Shown: positions 48,084 to 60,629 of the stretch, one piece after another
Layout of the letters: every line of letters begins with the position of its first letter
Position numbering within the stretch: the stretch's first letter is position 1
Assembly (NCBI RefSeq): GCF_001435955.1
Contig: NZ_AYYT01000008.1
Location: 1-64,000 of the forward strand
Length of the DNA stretch: 64,000 bases
Source of the DNA: Ligilactobacillus salivarius DSM 20555 = ATCC 11741
GTDB lineage: Bacteria > Bacillota > Bacilli > Lactobacillales > Lactobacillaceae
Direction: 5' to 3'
Made by a program: the position numbers and the translations under genes
The notes under the pieces: generated by a model
Databases searched by the model: none
Told to the model about the DNA's origin: nothing
Seen by the model: the letters and a program-made list of their open reading frames with translations, nothing else

Positions 48084-48815
48084 TTACTCTATTATTTCAT
48101 TAAAAACTTTTCCTATACTATCATGGATTAATAAATCTGCATATTTATCATAAGGTGTCTTACTTTTATTTATTAAAATTAGTTTATTCCCATCATAATA
48201 ATTAACAAAACTTGCAGCTGGATAAACATTTAGAGAAGTTCCACCTACAATTAACATATCAGCTTTTTTTATTGCTTTAATACTATTATTGATAATTTCT
48301 TCATCTAATCCTTCTTCATATAAAACAACATCTGGTTTGATTATCCCACCACACTCTTTACATTGTGGTACACCCTTACTTTCTGTAATTGTACTTAATG
48401 GGTAAAATTTGCCACATTTCATGCAATAATTTCTATGAATTGATCCATGCAATTCGTAAACAGTCTTACTCCCTGCTAATTGATGTAGTCCATCTATGTT
48501 TTGAGTAACGATGGCTTTTAACTTACCTTGTTTCTCTAATTTAGCTAATCCTAAATGTGCTAAATTAGGCTTAGCACTTTCATATATCATAGTAGAACGA
48601 TAAAAATCATAAAATTTTTCTGGATTTTTCATAAAAAATGAATGCGATAAAATTTGCTCTGGAGGATAACCAAAATTCTTTACTGTATTATAAATTCCTT
48701 GTTCACTTCTAAAATCTGGAATTCCACTTTCAGTAGATACTCCTGCTCCACCAAAAAAGACAATATTACTACTCTCTGAAACTAATTTTTTTAATTTAAG
48801 TATATTTTCATCCAT
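48084..48815 (-). CDS. Sir2 family NAD-dependent protein deacylase
   Basis: A 243-residue sirtuin. NAD site FFGGAGVSTESGIPDFRS (near 20-37), QNIDGLHQLAGS, the catalytic His in ELHGSIHRNYC and a four-cysteine zinc site (CMKCG and CKECG) are complete. It removes acyl groups from lysines and makes O-acetyl-ADP-ribose, a ligand of macrodomains; a macrodomain protein lies at 32.0 kb. The ATG has GGAGGG 6 nt upstream. Confidence 0.95.
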   Translation of the reverse strand: MDENILKLKKLVSESSNIVFFGGAGVSTESGIPDFRSEQGIYNTVKNFGYPPEQILSHSFFMKNPEKFYDFYRSTMIYESAKPNLAHLGLAKLEKQGKLKAIVTQNIDGLHQLAGSKTVYELHGSIHRNYCMKCGKFYPLSTITESKGVPQCKECGGIIKPDVVLYEEGLDEEIINNSIKAIKKADMLIVGGTSLNVYPAASFVNYYDGNKLILINKSKTPYDKYADLLIHDSIGKVFNEIIE

Positions 48816-48870
48816 GAAAATCCCTCCATTCTATAATATATCTACATCTTATTTTACCCTATATGTAAAA

Positions 48871-48901
48871 AAAAAGAACCCAGACTTCGTCTGAGTTCTT
48901 T
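48871..48901 (-). terminator. Terminator of fusA
   Basis: AAGAAC-CAGAC pairs with GTCTG-GTTCTT (one mismatch, TTC loop), followed by a run of T on the minus strand. Confidence 0.85.
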
Positions 48902-48919
48902 ATCTTAATTTACTAAGAA

Positions 48920-51013
48920 TTATTCAGCGTTACCGCCATTTTTCTTAATAATTTCATCTTGGATGCTCTTTGGAACTGGTTCGTAGTGATCCATTGTCAT
49001 TGTAAATGTACCACGACCTTGTGTTGCGGAACGTAATACAGTTGCGTAACCGAACATTTCAGCTAATGGAACAAATGCGTTAACAACTTGTGCGTTACCA
49101 CGTGCTTCCATACCTTCAACACGTCCACGACGAGCCGTAACATGACCCATAACATCACCCAAGTTATCTTCTGGTGCAATTACTTCAACCTTCATAATTG
49201 GTTCAAGAATTACAGCACCACCCTTAGGAGCAGCGTTACGTAATGCTAAGGATGCAGCAACCTTAAATGCAGCTTCACTGGAGTCAACATCGTGGTAACT
49301 ACCATCATATAACTTAGCCTTAACATCGATTAATGGGTAACCAGCTAATACACCGTTTTGCATAGCTTCCTTCAAACCTTGTTCTACTGAAGGGATGTAT
49401 TCACGAGGAACTACACCACCAACGATAGCATCTTCGAATTCGAAACCTTTACCTTCTTCGTTTGGTGTAAATTCAATCCAAACGTCACCGTATTGACCTT
49501 TACCACCAGATTGACGAACAAACTTACCTTGTGCAGATACTTGTTTTGTAAATGTTTCACGGTAAGCAACTTGAGGTTCACCAACAGTAGCTTCAACGTT
49601 AAATTCACGCTTCATACGATCAACGATGATATCCAAGTGCAATTCACCCATTCCGGCGATCAATGTTTCACCTGTTTCAGGGTTTGTTTCAGCCTTGAAT
49701 GTAGGATCTTCTTCAGCAAGTTTTTGTAAAGCAACGTCCATCTTATCTTGGTCTGCTTTTGATTTAGGTTCAACAGAAACTTGGATAACTGGATCTGGGA
49801 ATTCCATAGATTCAAGAATCAATGGTGTCTTAGGATCTGTTAAGGAGTCACCTGTTGTTGTGTTCTTCAAACCAATAGCAGCAGCGATATCACCAGAGAA
49901 TACTTCTGGAATTTCGTTACGGTGGTTAGAGTGCATTTGTAGTAAACGACCTACACGTTCACGTTTACCCTTTGTAGCGTTCAATACGTATGAACCAGCT
50001 TCAAGAGTACCACGGTAAACACGGAAGAATGTTAAACGACCTACGAATGGGTCTGTAGCAATCTTAAATGCTAAACCTGCGAATGGAGCAGAGTCGTCAG
50101 CTTTCAATTCAATTTCTTCACCTGTTTCAGGATCTGTTGCCTTGTATGGCTTAACATCTAATGGAGATGGTAAGTAATCATTAACACCATCTAACATCAT
50201 TTGAACACCTTTGTTCTTGAAAGCAGAACCTGCAAATACAGGGAATACGTCTAAGTTCAATGTAGCTTGACGAATTGCAGCACGAATTTCATCGTTGCTG
50301 ATTTCTTCACCTTCAAGATACTTGTCCATGATATCTTCATTAACGTCAGCTAAAGCTTCGATCATTTCATCACGACGAGCTTGTGCATCTTCTTTGTATT
50401 CATCTGGAACATCAACTGTATCCCATTTTGAACCTAATTCGTCTTCATCATACAAATCAGCCTTCATTTCGATTAAGTCGATAACACCTTCAAAGCTATC
50501 TTCTGCACCGATAGGCATTTGTACAGGCAATGGATTTGCTTGTAAACGATCTTTAATTGTGCTTACAGAGTAATCAAAGTTAGCACCAATCTTATCCATC
50601 TTGTTAACAAAAACAATACGAGGAACACCGTATGTTGTAGCTTGACGCCAAACGTTTTCTGTTTGTGGTTCTACACCAGATTGAGCATCTAAAACAACTA
50701 CCGCACCATCAAGAACACGTAATGAACGTTCTACTTCAACTGTAAAGTCAACGTGTCCTGGGGTATCGATAATGTTAATACGGTTTTCTTTCCATTGAGC
50801 TGTTGTAGCAGCAGATGTGATTGTAATACCACGTTCTTGTTCTTGTTCCATCCAGTCCATTTGGGAAGCACCATCGTGTGTTTCACCAATTTTGTGAATC
50901 TTACCTGTGTAGTACAAGATACGTTCAGTTGTTGTTGTCTTACCAGCGTCGATATGAGCAACAATACCGATATTACGTGTTTTTTCCAATGGGAATTCAC
51001 GTTTGTTTGCCAT
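48920..51013 (-). CDS. fusA: Translation elongation factor G
   Basis: The GTPase that drives ribosomal translocation. G1 [15 protein letters not shown] near 17-31, DTPGHVDF near 82-89 and NKMDKIG near 137-143 are standard. Length 697 is typical. The start at 51013 lies after GGAAGGAGAG; upstream codons up to 51034 would include that site. It ends the rpsL-rpsG-fusA unit, with a 120-nt gap after rpsG. Confidence 0.98.
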   Translation of the reverse strand: MANKREFPLEKTRNIGIVAHIDAGKTTTTERILYYTGKIHKIGETHDGASQMDWMEQEQERGITITSAATTAQWKENRINIIDTPGHVDFTVEVERSLRVLDGAVVVLDAQSGVEPQTENVWRQATTYGVPRIVFVNKMDKIGANFDYSVSTIKDRLQANPLPVQMPIGAEDSFEGVIDLIEMKADLYDEDELGSKWDTVDVPDEYKEDAQARRDEMIEALADVNEDIMDKYLEGEEISNDEIRAAIRQATLNLDVFPVFAGSAFKNKGVQMMLDGVNDYLPSPLDVKPYKATDPETGEEIELKADDSAPFAGLAFKIATDPFVGRLTFFRVYRGTLEAGSYVLNATKGKRERVGRLLQMHSNHRNEIPEVFSGDIAAAIGLKNTTTGDSLTDPKTPLILESMEFPDPVIQVSVEPKSKADQDKMDVALQKLAEEDPTFKAETNPETGETLIAGMGELHLDIIVDRMKREFNVEATVGEPQVAYRETFTKQVSAQGKFVRQSGGKGQYGDVWIEFTPNEEGKGFEFEDAIVGGVVPREYIPSVEQGLKEAMQNGVLAGYPLIDVKAKLYDGSYHDVDSSEAAFKVAASLALRNAAPKGGAVILEPIMKVEVIAPEDNLGDVMGHVTARRGRVEGMEARGNAQVVNAFVPLAEMFGYATVLRSATQGRGTFTMTMDHYEPVPKSIQDEIIKKNGGNAE

Positions 51014-51133
51014 TGAGAATTTCTCTCCTTCCAAAATTAAAAATTATAACTAATCGAATTAATAAGTAAACCTTCAAAAAAATGACTATTATAGGCTTTA
51101 CTAAACAAACCATATAACAGCCATTTGTGAAAA

Positions 51134-51604
51134 TTACCAGCGATAATGTGCGAATGCACGGTTAGCGTCAGCCATCTTATGTGTATCTTCACGTTTCTTA
51201 ACAGCTGCACCTGTATTGTTTGCTGCGTCCATGATTTCTTTAGCTAAACGTTCGGACATTGTGTGTTCACCACGAAGACGTGAGTATTGAACTAACCAAC
51301 GTAAACCTAAAGTTGTACGACGATCTGGACGAACTTCAATAGGAACTTGGTAGTTAGAACCACCAACACGACGTGCCTTAACTTCAAGTACAGGCATGAT
51401 GTTCTTCATTGCTTCTTCAAAAACATCCAATGGTTCATTTCCTGTTTGTTCCTTAATAATATCAAATGCTTGGTATAAAATCTTTGATGCAGTCCCACGC
51501 TTACCATCTAACATCAAACGGTTGATTAAGCGAGTAACCAATTTTGAGTTATAAATTGGATCTGGGAGCACTTCGCGTTTTGCAACGGCACCTTTTCTTG
51601 GCAT
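51134..51604 (-). CDS. rpsG: 30S ribosomal protein S7
   Basis: A primary 16S rRNA-binding protein of the small-subunit head, 156 residues, with [20 protein letters not shown] and the [16 protein letters not shown] core. GAGGAGG precedes the ATG. In many bacteria S7 represses its own operon by binding the mRNA between rpsL and rpsG; here that gap is only 34 nt. Confidence 0.98.
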   Translation of the reverse strand: MPRKGAVAKREVLPDPIYNSKLVTRLINRLMLDGKRGTASKILYQAFDIIKEQTGNEPLDVFEEAMKNIMPVLEVKARRVGGSNYQVPIEVRPDRRTTLGLRWLVQYSRLRGEHTMSERLAKEIMDAANNTGAAVKKREDTHKMADANRAFAHYRW

Positions 51605-51638
51605 TTAAAATAACCTCCTCAAATACTAGTTACTAAAA

Positions 51639-52052
51639 TTATTTCTTAGGCTTCTTAGCACCGTACTTAGAACGGCTTTGCATACGGCCTTCAACACCTG
51701 CTGTATCTAAAGCACCACGAACGATATGGTAACGAACACCAGGTAAGTCTTTTACACGACCACCACGAATAAGAACAACACTATGTTCTTGTAAGTTGTG
51801 TCCGATACCCGGAATATAAGCTGTAACTTCAATTAAGTTAGATAAACGAACACGAGCATACTTACGTAAAGCTGAGTTAGGCTTCTTAGGTGTCATTGTA
51901 CCAACACGAGTTGCAACACCACGTTTTTGTGGAGCTGAGTTGTTTGTTTGTACTTTCTTATAACTATTGTACCCAAAGTTTAAAGCTGGGGAATTAGATT
52001 TTGAACCTTTAGATTTACGACCTTTACGAATTAATTGGTTAATTGTAGGCAT
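51639..52052 (-). CDS. rpsL: 30S ribosomal protein S12
   Basis: A 137-residue decoding-centre protein. [17 protein letters not shown] keeps the lysine that is usually changed in streptomycin-resistant mutants, so the sequence looks like the sensitive form. The start is at 52052 with GGAAGGAGG about 9 nt upstream; the open frame beyond to 52145 covers the leader only. First gene of the S12-S7-EF-G unit. Confidence 0.98.
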   Translation of the reverse strand: MPTINQLIRKGRKSKGSKSNSPALNFGYNSYKKVQTNNSAPQKRGVATRVGTMTPKKPNSALRKYARVRLSNLIEVTAYIPGIGHNLQEHSVVLIRGGRVKDLPGVRYHIVRGALDTAGVEGRMQSRSKYGAKKPKK

Positions 52053-52264
52053 CTCTAAAGCTTCCTCCTTCCTTATTTTAAGAATATTAATTAAGTACAC
52101 ACATCCAGGAGTTTCTTTTTTGAGTTTAAAAAAATAACGCCTCAATGTACGTCAGAATAAATGTGCTAACCTGCTCACAGCCAGCACGATCTTGAGATAA
52201 CTCAAGAGAACTGTTCACATAAAGCACCTTTAATAGAATATCACGCTTAATACACTGATGTCAA
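52053..52264 (-). promoter_or_regulatory. rpsL promoter and structured leader
   Basis: TTGACA (52259-52264), 18 bp, TATTCT (52235-52240). The roughly 175-nt leader contains the hairpins CTTGAG-TTAT-CTCAAG (52191-52206) and GTGCT...AGCAC (52163-52187), and a T-run near 52129-52136. It may allow autoregulation or attenuation of the S12 operon; I recognise no named motif. Confidence 0.6.
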
Positions 52265-52336
52265 TTTAATTTTTATATTTTTTGTGCTAATTTTATTTAT
52301 TTTCAGCGTAATTTATAATTAAGAGGTGAAATTATT

Positions 52337-53053
52337 ATGCTTTACATATTTTTTCTATTATTTATATTAGGAACTTGCTTAGGTTCATTTATTTCGTGCG
52401 TTGCTTACCGATATAAATTAGGAATAAGCATTATATATCCTAGGTCTTTCTGCGATAACTGCTCACAAACTTTGCAGCATTGGCAATTGATACCTATTAT
52501 TGGTTTTATACTTCAAAAAGGAAAATGTCATTTCTGTAAGCAAAAAATTCCTTTAAGTAGTACTGTTATTGAATTAGCTATTGGTGTCATATTTATTTTT
52601 AATACGATCATAATAGCGAATACTAATTTAATTTTTACATCATTACTAGTAGTCTGGCTTACTTTAATCTCTTTAGAAGATTATTACACATTGAGCGTTG
52701 ATTCAATTACTCTTGAATATGGAGGATTAATATTGCTCATTTTTAGATTTCATACCGTAATTACTAATCTAAAAGCTAATTTCCTCATAATCATTCTTTT
52801 CACAATTATTTTAATCAGTTGTAATCTTCTAAATAAATTTGGTACTGCAGATACTATCTTGATTGTTTTTAGTTTTTTATTACTAGGATTTTACAATACT
52901 CTAGTAGTAATTCTTTTATCATGTATTTTAGGAATTATTTCATATTTAATCAAAAGGGATTTTTCTGCTTCTCACCCCTTTATTCCATATTTAAGTTTGA
53001 GTATTTTAATTATTTTTTATGCAACAAATATATTTAAAATTCCAATAATATAA
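52337..53053 (+). CDS. comC: Type IV prepilin peptidase (competence pilin processing)
   Basis: A 238-residue membrane aspartyl protease (A24 family) that cleaves and methylates prepilin-like proteins, probably ComGC-type competence pilins. The cytosolic loop holds two CxxC pairs (CDNC, CHFC). Catalytic aspartates appear in SLEDYYTL and FGTADTILI (the latter in place of the usual GxGD). About seven helices. Start ATG at 52337 has AAGAGGTG upstream. It stands alone on the plus strand between rpsL and rpoC, splitting the str and rif operons. Confidence 0.88.
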   Translation: MLYIFFLLFILGTCLGSFISCVAYRYKLGISIIYPRSFCDNCSQTLQHWQLIPIIGFILQKGKCHFCKQKIPLSSTVIELAIGVIFIFNTIIIANTNLIFTSLLVVWLTLISLEDYYTLSVDSITLEYGGLILLIFRFHTVITNLKANFLIIILFTIILISCNLLNKFGTADTILIVFSFLLLGFYNTLVVILLSCILGIISYLIKRDFSASHPFIPYLSLSILIIFYATNIFKIPII

Positions 53054-53087
53054 AAAAAATCAGGTAGAAAAACTACCTGATTTTTTT
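53053..53087. terminator. Bidirectional terminator between the prepilin peptidase and rpoC
   Basis: AAAAAATCAGGTAG pairs with CTACCTGATTTTTT over 14 bp around a 5-nt loop, with T-runs on both strands. Confidence 0.9.
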
Positions 53088-53098
53088 ACTTCTATATT

Positions 53099-56000
53099 CT
53101 AGTTTGAAGATTCAACATTATTTTGTTGTTCATTAATCTTTTCTTCTAATTCAGAGATTGAATAAACACCATCTGTTACATCGCTATTAACAACTTCTGG
53201 TTCGATATCATGATACTTCTTCATACCTGTACCTGCAGGAATTGTCTTACCAATAATAACATTTTCTTTCAAACCAACAAGTGGATCGTTCTTACCGCGA
53301 ATTGCAGCATCTGTCAATACACGTGTTGTTTCTTGGAATGAAGCAGCAGATAAGAAACTGTTTGTTTCAAGAGCAGCTTTAGTAATACCAAGAAGAACTG
53401 GACGTGCAGTAGCAGGAATTCTACCTTCAATGATTGCACTTGTATTGCGATCTTTGAATTGGCTAATATCCAATAGAGTTCCTGGAAGCATATCTGTATC
53501 ACCTGGATCCATAATACGTACTTTACGTAACATTTGACGAGTCATGATTTCAATATGCTTATCTGAAATATCTACACCTTGCATACGGTATACTTTTTGA
53601 ACTTCACGTAAAATGTAGTTTTCTGTAGATAAAACATCACGAACCTTGATAAGTTCCTTAGGATCAATAGAACCTACAGTCAATGCATCACCACGATGAA
53701 CTTGATCGCCTTCCTTAACTTTAAGAACGGAAGTAAATGGCAAGCTATATGTTCTAGTATCTGTTTCACCTTTAACAGTAACTTCTTTTGTACGTTCAGC
53801 AGGATTTTCTTCAACTGTATCAACAACACCAGTAACTTCTGTAATTACTGCACGGCCTTTAGGATTACGTGCTTCAAATAATTCTTGAACACGAGGAAGA
53901 CCTTGAGTAATATCGTCGCCACCAGCAACCCCACCTTGGTGGAAGTTTCTCATTGTTAACTGTGTACCTGGTTCACCAATTGATTGAGCTGCAACGGTAC
54001 CTACCGCTTCACCAACTTCAACTTCATCACCAGTAGCTAAGTTACGTCCATAACAACGTTCACAAACACCGTGACGTGTGTTACATGTGAATGCAGAACG
54101 AATAGTAACTTTTTGTACACCAGCATCAACAATCTTACGAGCTTCGGATTCTTCTACTAATACATTAGCAGGAACAATAATTTCACCAGTATTAGGATCT
54201 TTAACTTCTTTCATAGTATAACGACCCAAAATACGATCATATAATGGTTCAATCATTTCATTACCTTCAGTAATAGCAGTAACATCCAAACCTCTATCTG
54301 TATGACAGTCTTCTTCACGAATGATAACATCTTGAGCAACGTCTACTAAACGACGAGTCAAGTAACCAGAGTTAGCAGTCTTCAAAGCTGTATCCGTCAT
54401 ACCTTTACGAGCACCGTGAGAGGACAAGAACATTTCCAAAACAGAAAGTCCTTCACGGAAGTTTGAAATAACAGGTAATTCCATTGTCTTACCGTTAGGA
54501 GCAGCCATCAAACCACGCATACCAGATAACTGTGTAAAGTTAGAAATATTACCACGAGCACCTGAATCACTCATCATTTGAATTGGGTTAGATGGATCCA
54601 TATTTTCAACCAATTTAGCTTGAATATCATCTTTTGCTTTGTTCCAGATAGAGATAACACGATTGTAGCGTTCTTCATCTGTAATCAAACCACGACGGAA
54701 TTGCTTAGCAACAGTTGCAACATTCTTGTGTGCTTGTTCAATAATTTCTGGCTTTTCTTTCAAAACAGTAACGTCAGCGATACCAACAGTTAAACCTGAT
54801 TTAGTAGATTCGTAATAACCTAAATCTTTCATGCGGTCAAGTAATTCTGCAGTTGCAGTTACTTTATACTCTTTATAAACTTGAGCGATAATATCTGATA
54901 AGAATCCAGATTTAAATGGTCCTACTAAAGGTTGATTCTTAATGAATTCCTTAATATCTGTTCCTGGTTCTACAAAGTACTTATCAGGAGTCATTCCTGT
55001 TAAGTTTTCTTGTGTAGGCTCGTTTAAGAATGGGAAATCAGCAGGTAGAATTTCATTAAAGATTGCTTTACCAGCTGTAGTTATTAAAATACGTTCTTTT
55101 TGCCAATCAGTAAATGGTGTACCTAACTTAGCTAATGAAGAGGCTTGCAAACCAATTCTTGTATGCAAATGTACATACCCGTTTTGGTAAGCTGTTCTTA
55201 CTTCGTTAACATCCTTAAATACCATACCTTCGCCTTCACGACCAGCTTCTTCAAGTGTGATGTAGTAATTACCGATTGTCATATCTTGAGATGGTGAAAT
55301 GATTGGTTTACCATCTTTTGGAGCCAAGATATGATGAGCAGCTAACATCAATAAACGAGCTTCAGCTTGAGCTTCATCTGATAAAGGAACGTGAATAGCC
55401 ATTTGGTCCCCGTCAAAGTCGGCGTTGTAAGCTTCACAAGCCAATGGATGGAGACGCATAGCTTTACCGTTAACCAATACTGGTTCGAAAGCTTGGATAC
55501 CTAAACGGTGAAGCGTAGGGGCACGGTTTAGTAGAACTGGGTGTTCCTTGATAACATCATCTAAAACATCCCAAATATCTTCATCGCGGCGTTCAATCTT
55601 ACGCTTAGCATTCTTAATGTTAGATGCCATTTCACGCTTAACCAATTCTCTCATCATGAATGGTTTGAACAATTCCAAAGCCATTTCATGAGGAATACCC
55701 ATTTGGTTTAACTTCAACTTAGGACCTACATCAATAACTGAACGACCAGAATAGTCAACACGCTTACCAAGTAAGTTTTGACGGAAACGACCTTGCTTAC
55801 CTTTCAGCATGTGTGACAATGACTTAAGTGGACGGTTACCAGGACCAGTAACTGGGCGACCACGACGACCGTTATCAATTAAAGCATCAACAGCTTCTTG
55901 CAACATACGCTTTTCGTTTTGAACAATAATTCCAGGAGCATTCAAATCTAATAAACGCTTCAAACGATTGTTACGGTTGATAACTCGACGATATAAATCA

Positions 56001-56764
56001 TTCAAGTCAGAAGTTGCAAAGCGTCCACCTTCTAATTGAACCATTGGACGAAGATCAGGTGGAATAACTGGGATTGCATCCATAACCATCCAATCAGGAC
56101 GATTTCCAGAGTTCAAAAATGCTTCTAAAATATCTAAGCGACGAACTGCACGAGTACGTTTTTGACCTGTAGCTTCGCGTAATTCTTCTTTTAATTCAGC
56201 ACATTCTTTTTCAAGATCTACATCTCTTAGTAAAGTTCTAATAGCTTCAGCACCCATTGCTGCCTTAAAGCCATCACCATATTCTTCACGTTTTTCACGA
56301 TATTCGCCTTCAGTTAAGAGTTGTTTCTTTTCAAGTGCTGTATCACCTGCATCTGTAACTACATAAGATGCAAAGTAGATAATTTCTTCCAATGCACGTG
56401 GACTCATATCTAAGACAAGACCCATACGACTTGGAATACCCTTAAAGTACCAAATATGTGTAACAGGAGCTGCTAATTCGATATGACCCATACGTTCACG
56501 ACGTACTTTTGAACGAGTAACTTCAACCCCACAGCGATCACAAACAACACCTTTATAACGGATACGTTTGTACTTACCACAGGCACATTCCCAGTCCTTA
56601 GTAGGTCCAAAAATACGTTCATCAAACAAGCCATCTTTTTCTGGTTTCAATGTACGGTAGTTAATAGTTTCAGGTTTCTTTACTTCACCATAAGACCAGC
56701 TACGGATCTTATCGGAAGAAGCAAGACCGATCTGCATACTATCGAATTTATTGACATCGATCAA
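53099..56764 (-). CDS. rpoC: RNA polymerase beta' subunit
   Basis: A 1221-residue catalytic subunit. [12 protein letters not shown] (active-site magnesium aspartates, near 450) and the two zinc sites ([11 protein letters not shown]...CDRCG near 60-78 and [13 protein letters not shown] near 890) are intact. The start is a TTG (MIDVNKF), with GGGAGG about 9 nt upstream. It follows rpoB by 28 nt as one transcription unit. Confidence 0.98.
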   Translation of the reverse strand: MIDVNKFDSMQIGLASSDKIRSWSYGEVKKPETINYRTLKPEKDGLFDERIFGPTKDWECACGKYKRIRYKGVVCDRCGVEVTRSKVRRERMGHIELAAPVTHIWYFKGIPSRMGLVLDMSPRALEEIIYFASYVVTDAGDTALEKKQLLTEGEYREKREEYGDGFKAAMGAEAIRTLLRDVDLEKECAELKEELREATGQKRTRAVRRLDILEAFLNSGNRPDWMVMDAIPVIPPDLRPMVQLEGGRFATSDLNDLYRRVINRNNRLKRLLDLNAPGIIVQNEKRMLQEAVDALIDNGRRGRPVTGPGNRPLKSLSHMLKGKQGRFRQNLLGKRVDYSGRSVIDVGPKLKLNQMGIPHEMALELFKPFMMRELVKREMASNIKNAKRKIERRDEDIWDVLDDVIKEHPVLLNRAPTLHRLGIQAFEPVLVNGKAMRLHPLACEAYNADFDGDQMAIHVPLSDEAQAEARLLMLAAHHILAPKDGKPIISPSQDMTIGNYYITLEEAGREGEGMVFKDVNEVRTAYQNGYVHLHTRIGLQASSLAKLGTPFTDWQKERILITTAGKAIFNEILPADFPFLNEPTQENLTGMTPDKYFVEPGTDIKEFIKNQPLVGPFKSGFLSDIIAQVYKEYKVTATAELLDRMKDLGYYESTKSGLTVGIADVTVLKEKPEIIEQAHKNVATVAKQFRRGLITDEERYNRVISIWNKAKDDIQAKLVENMDPSNPIQMMSDSGARGNISNFTQLSGMRGLMAAPNGKTMELPVISNFREGLSVLEMFLSSHGARKGMTDTALKTANSGYLTRRLVDVAQDVIIREEDCHTDRGLDVTAITEGNEMIEPLYDRILGRYTMKEVKDPNTGEIIVPANVLVEESEARKIVDAGVQKVTIRSAFTCNTRHGVCERCYGRNLATGDEVEVGEAVGTVAAQSIGEPGTQLTMRNFHQGGVAGGDDITQGLPRVQELFEARNPKGRAVITEVTGVVDTVEENPAERTKEVTVKGETDTRTYSLPFTSVLKVKEGDQVHRGDALTVGSIDPKELIKVRDVLSTENYILREVQKVYRMQGVDISDKHIEIMTRQMLRKVRIMDPGDTDMLPGTLLDISQFKDRNTSAIIEGRIPATARPVLLGITKAALETNSFLSAASFQETTRVLTDAAIRGKNDPLVGLKENVIIGKTIPAGTGMKKYHDIEPEVVNSDVTDGVYSISELEEKINEQQNNVESSN

Positions 56765-56792
56765 AGGACCGACCTCCCTTTCTTATAATTGT

Positions 56793-59700
56793 CTATTCTG
56801 TCTTAGTTTCTTCTTTTTCAGCAGTTTCTTGTTCTGCTTCTTTAGCTTTCTTTTCTTCTTGTTCCTTTGCGAATTTCTTCAATGCATCAACGTTAACAAT
56901 ATCATCGTCTTCGTCATCCATATCACGTAATTCAATTTCATTCTTATCAGCATCAAGAACTTTCATATCCATACCTAATGCTTGTAATTCTTTAACAAGA
57001 ACACGGAATGATTCAGGAACACCTGGTTTTGGAATTGGTTCGCCCTTAACGATAGCTTCATAAGTCTTAACACGTCCAACAACATCGTCAGATTTGTAAG
57101 TCAAAATTTCTTGCAATGTGTAAGCAGCACCATAAGCTTCTAATGCCCAAACTTCCATTTCACCAAAACGTTGTCCACCAAATTGTGCCTTACCACCAAG
57201 TGGTTGTTGTGTAACTAATGAGTAAGGTCCAATTGAACGAGCATGAATCTTATCGTCAACCATATGTGCAAGTTTAAGGTAGTACATAACACCAACTGCT
57301 ATACGGTTATCGAATGCTTCACCTGTACGTCCATCATATAAAACAGTCTTACCATCGCCAGGTAATCCAGCTTCTTGTAATGCACTCCAAATATCTTCAT
57401 CACGAGCACCATCGAAAACTGGTGAAGCTACGTGAATACCTAATTTACGAGCAGCCATACCTAAGTGAAGATCCAAAACTTGTCCGATGTTCATACGGGA
57501 AGGCACACCCATTGGAGAAAGCATGATATCGATTGGAGTACCATCAGGCATAAATGGCATATCTTCTTCTGGAATAACAACAGAAACAGTACCTTTATTA
57601 CCGTGACGTCCAGCCATCTTATCCCCAACTTGTAACTTACGTTTTTGAGCAATGTAAACACGAACCATCATATTTACACCTGGGGATAATTCATCTCCAC
57701 CTTCACGAGTAAAGATTTTAACGTCTTGAACAATACCACCTGCACCGTGAGGAACACGTAATGATGTATCACGAACTTCACGCGCTTTTTCACCGAAGAT
57801 AGCATGTAACAATCTTTCTTCTGCAGATAATTCTGTTACACCTTTAGGAGTTACTTTACCAACTAAAATATCTCCATCTTTTACTTCAGCACCAATACGG
57901 ATAATACCAAATTCATCAAGGTTCTTAAGAGCATCTTCACCAACATTAGGAATTTCACGTGTGATTTCTTCAGGTCCTAATTTAGTATCACGAGCTTCAG
58001 ATTCATGTTCTTCAATATGAATAGATGTATAAACATCTTCTTTAACTAAACGTTCGTTAATTGCGATAGCATCTTCGAAGTTATAACCATCCCATGTCAT
58101 AAATGCAATCAATGGATTTTGACCTAAAGCCAATTCTCCATTTTCCATAGCTGGTCCGTCAGCTAATACTTCATCAGCATCTACTCTGTCTCCAACACGT
58201 ACAATTGGTGTTTGGTTATAATTCTTACCACCATTAGAACGATGGAATTTCATCAATTTATACTTGTCCAAAGAACCATCGTCACGGCGAACTCTAATTT
58301 CACGAGCATCTACATATTCAACTGTACCTTCATGTTCAGAAATCAATGCTACCCCAGAGTCATGTGCAGCTTTGTATTCAATACCTGTACCAACTAATGG
58401 TGCATGTGGCTTAATCAAAGGAACAGCCTGACGTTGCATGTTAGCACCCATCAAAGCACGGTTAGAGTCATCGTTTTCCAAGAAAGGAATACATGCTGTA
58501 GCAACAGCAACTACTTGTTTAGGTGAAACGTCCATGTAGTCAACTTTTTCAGTTGAAATTTCAACGTCATCATCTTTCTTACGAGCCATAACTACATCAT
58601 CAACAAAGGAACCATCATCATTTAATGGTGAGTTAGCTTGTGCGATAACGTAATTATCTTCTTCATCGGCTGTTAAGTAGTCAATTTTGTCTGTAACTTT
58701 ATGTGTTTCCCAAGATACACGACGATATGGTGTTTCAACAAAACCATACTTATTAATACGAGCATAAGAAGATAAACTGTTGATCAAACCGATGTTAGGA
58801 CCTTCAGGAGTTTCGATAGGACACATACGACCATAGTGTGTATAGTGAACGTCACGAACTTCGTATCCAGCACGATCACGAGTCAAACCACCAGGTCCCA
58901 AAGCAGAGAAACGACGCTTATGAGACAATTCACCCAATGGATTAGTTTGGTCCATGAATTGGGACAATTGAGAACTTCCGAAGAATTCTTTAATTGAAGC
59001 AACAACTGGACGAATATTAATCAATTGTTGTGGTGTAACAGTTGATGTATCTTGAATTGACATACGTTCACGTACAACACGTTCCATACGTGATAAACCA
59101 ATTCTAAATTGGTTTTGTAATAATTCACCTACAGAGCGAGTACGACGGTTACCCAAGTGGTCAATATCATCTGTTGAACCCATGCCTTCTTGTAAATTGA
59201 AGAAGTAGTTCATGGAAGCTACTATATCAGCTGGTGTAATGTGCTTGAATTGGATATCAACATTTGCATTACCAATAACATTTACTACCTTTTCTGGATC
59301 CTTTGGTGAATATACTTTCACAATTTGAAGAGTCATTGGTTCTTGAACAACACCTTCTTCAGATGGATGGAAAGTAAATGTCTTGAAGTCATCTCTTGCT
59401 AAGTATGGAGCTAATTTATCCATAACTTGCTTATCAATAACTTCATCCTTATTTACAATAATTTCGCCTGTATCAGGATCAGCTAATGTTTCTGCAACAG
59501 TTAAATTCAATAAGCGTGTCTTTAAATCTAACTTCTTGTTAATCTTATAACGACCAACAGGTGCTAAATCATAGCGCTTTGGATCAAAGAAACGAGCTGT
59601 TAACAAACTACGTGATGAATCAGCAGTCTTTGGTTCACCTGGACGTAGACGTTCATAAATATCTTTCAAAGATTCTTCTACACGAGAATCATCCATATTC

Positions 59701-60383
59701 TTATGTACATCTTTTTCCAAAGTAAGCATCAAGCTATCGCTATTAGATCCTAAAATTTCTACAATTTCATTATCAGAACCGTATCCCAAAGCACGGATAA
59801 GTTCTGTTAATGGAATTTTACGAGTACGATCAATACGTACATATGCTACATTCTTTGCATCTGTTTCATATTCTAACCAAGCCCCACGATTAGGAATTAC
59901 AGTTGTACCGTAGTTAGTACGACCATTCTTATCTAATTCGGAGTTGAAGTATACACCTGGAGAACGAACTAATTGTGAAACAATAACACGTTCTGCCCCG
60001 TTAATAATGAATGTACCTTGCTTAGTCATCAATGGAAAATCACCAAAGAATACATCTTGTGACTTAATTTCACCAGTTTCATGGTTGATTAAGCGTAAAG
60101 TAACATGTAATGGTGCTGAATAATTAGCATCATGTTGACGTGCTTCTTCAACTGTATACTTTGGTTCTAAAAGTTGATAATCTACAAATTCAAGTGATAA
60201 TTTACCTTGAAAATCTTCAATTGGCATAATGTCATCAAACATTTCACGAAGACCTTCATCTAAAAACCACTTGTAAGAATCAGTTTGAACTTCAATCAAG
60301 TTAGGTAGATCAAGAACTTCTTTAATTCGCGAGTAACTTCTACGTACACGGTGTTTACCGTATTTTACTAAGTGTCCTGCCAA
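56793..60383 (-). CDS. rpoB: RNA polymerase beta subunit
   Basis: A 1196-residue subunit by my start choice. The rifampicin region [21 protein letters not shown] is wild-type-like, and [12 protein letters not shown] is intact. I choose the TTG at 60383 ([12 protein letters not shown]), because GAGAGGTG lies 6 nt before it; the GTG at 60392 is part of that ribosome site. The C-terminus is acidic and ends in a Lys/Glu-rich tail. Expression is probably modulated by the attenuator-like leader upstream. Confidence 0.97.
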   Translation of the reverse strand: MAGHLVKYGKHRVRRSYSRIKEVLDLPNLIEVQTDSYKWFLDEGLREMFDDIMPIEDFQGKLSLEFVDYQLLEPKYTVEEARQHDANYSAPLHVTLRLINHETGEIKSQDVFFGDFPLMTKQGTFIINGAERVIVSQLVRSPGVYFNSELDKNGRTNYGTTVIPNRGAWLEYETDAKNVAYVRIDRTRKIPLTELIRALGYGSDNEIVEILGSNSDSLMLTLEKDVHKNMDDSRVEESLKDIYERLRPGEPKTADSSRSLLTARFFDPKRYDLAPVGRYKINKKLDLKTRLLNLTVAETLADPDTGEIIVNKDEVIDKQVMDKLAPYLARDDFKTFTFHPSEEGVVQEPMTLQIVKVYSPKDPEKVVNVIGNANVDIQFKHITPADIVASMNYFFNLQEGMGSTDDIDHLGNRRTRSVGELLQNQFRIGLSRMERVVRERMSIQDTSTVTPQQLINIRPVVASIKEFFGSSQLSQFMDQTNPLGELSHKRRFSALGPGGLTRDRAGYEVRDVHYTHYGRMCPIETPEGPNIGLINSLSSYARINKYGFVETPYRRVSWETHKVTDKIDYLTADEEDNYVIAQANSPLNDDGSFVDDVVMARKKDDDVEISTEKVDYMDVSPKQVVAVATACIPFLENDDSNRALMGANMQRQAVPLIKPHAPLVGTGIEYKAAHDSGVALISEHEGTVEYVDAREIRVRRDDGSLDKYKLMKFHRSNGGKNYNQTPIVRVGDRVDADEVLADGPAMENGELALGQNPLIAFMTWDGYNFEDAIAINERLVKEDVYTSIHIEEHESEARDTKLGPEEITREIPNVGEDALKNLDEFGIIRIGAEVKDGDILVGKVTPKGVTELSAEERLLHAIFGEKAREVRDTSLRVPHGAGGIVQDVKIFTREGGDELSPGVNMMVRVYIAQKRKLQVGDKMAGRHGNKGTVSVVIPEEDMPFMPDGTPIDIMLSPMGVPSRMNIGQVLDLHLGMAARKLGIHVASPVFDGARDEDIWSALQEAGLPGDGKTVLYDGRTGEAFDNRIAVGVMYYLKLAHMVDDKIHARSIGPYSLVTQQPLGGKAQFGGQRFGEMEVWALEAYGAAYTLQEILTYKSDDVVGRVKTYEAIVKGEPIPKPGVPESFRVLVKELQALGMDMKVLDADKNEIELRDMDDEDDDIVNVDALKKFAKEQEEKKAKEAEQETAEKEETKTE

Positions 60384-60585
60384 GTTGTTCACCTCTCAAA
60401 AAATTTGCTGTGACTCGATTAATTTATTACAATTTTATTACAATTTTTATTTTTACCGGTTTTTTGGCAAAAAAAAGCAAAAACAGACAGAGACAAATTA
60501 AATTTGCTTCATACTATTTTTGCTTTTATCAAGTCTGCTATGGACAATATATCATAACAAACAATCAATTCACAGTTTTTCGCAT
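60384..60585 (-). promoter_or_regulatory. rpoB 5' leader with attenuator-like hairpin (candidate Lacto-rpoB motif)
   Basis: About 200 nt of untranslated leader. AAAAGCAAAAA (60527-60517) pairs with TTTTTGCTTTT (60483-60473) over 11 bp, enclosing CAAATT/TTTG, and runs into eight T (60476-60469): an intrinsic-terminator shape. CAGAC (near 60537) can pair with GTCTG (near 60487), which excludes the first pairing. A conserved leader named Lacto-rpoB is known upstream of rpoB in lactic acid bacteria; I cannot confirm identity by eye. Confidence 0.65.
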
Positions 60586-60591
60586 TTATAT

Positions 60592-60629
60592 ATTTTAAAC
60601 GGATATTTAGTATTTGTCAATACTAAATA
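60592..60629 (-). promoter_or_regulatory. rpoB promoter with its -35 inside a perfect palindrome
   Basis: TTGACA (60615-60620), 17 bp, TAAAAT (60592-60597). The -35 sits at the centre of ATATTTAGTATT-TGTC-AATACTAAATAT (60603-60630), a 12-bp perfect inverted repeat that could serve as operator or as the end of the clpC transcript. Confidence 0.7.

Noticed and set aside
49626-50018. 130-codon plus-strand frame
   Set aside because: Antisense shadow of fusA, which is fully conserved on the other strand.
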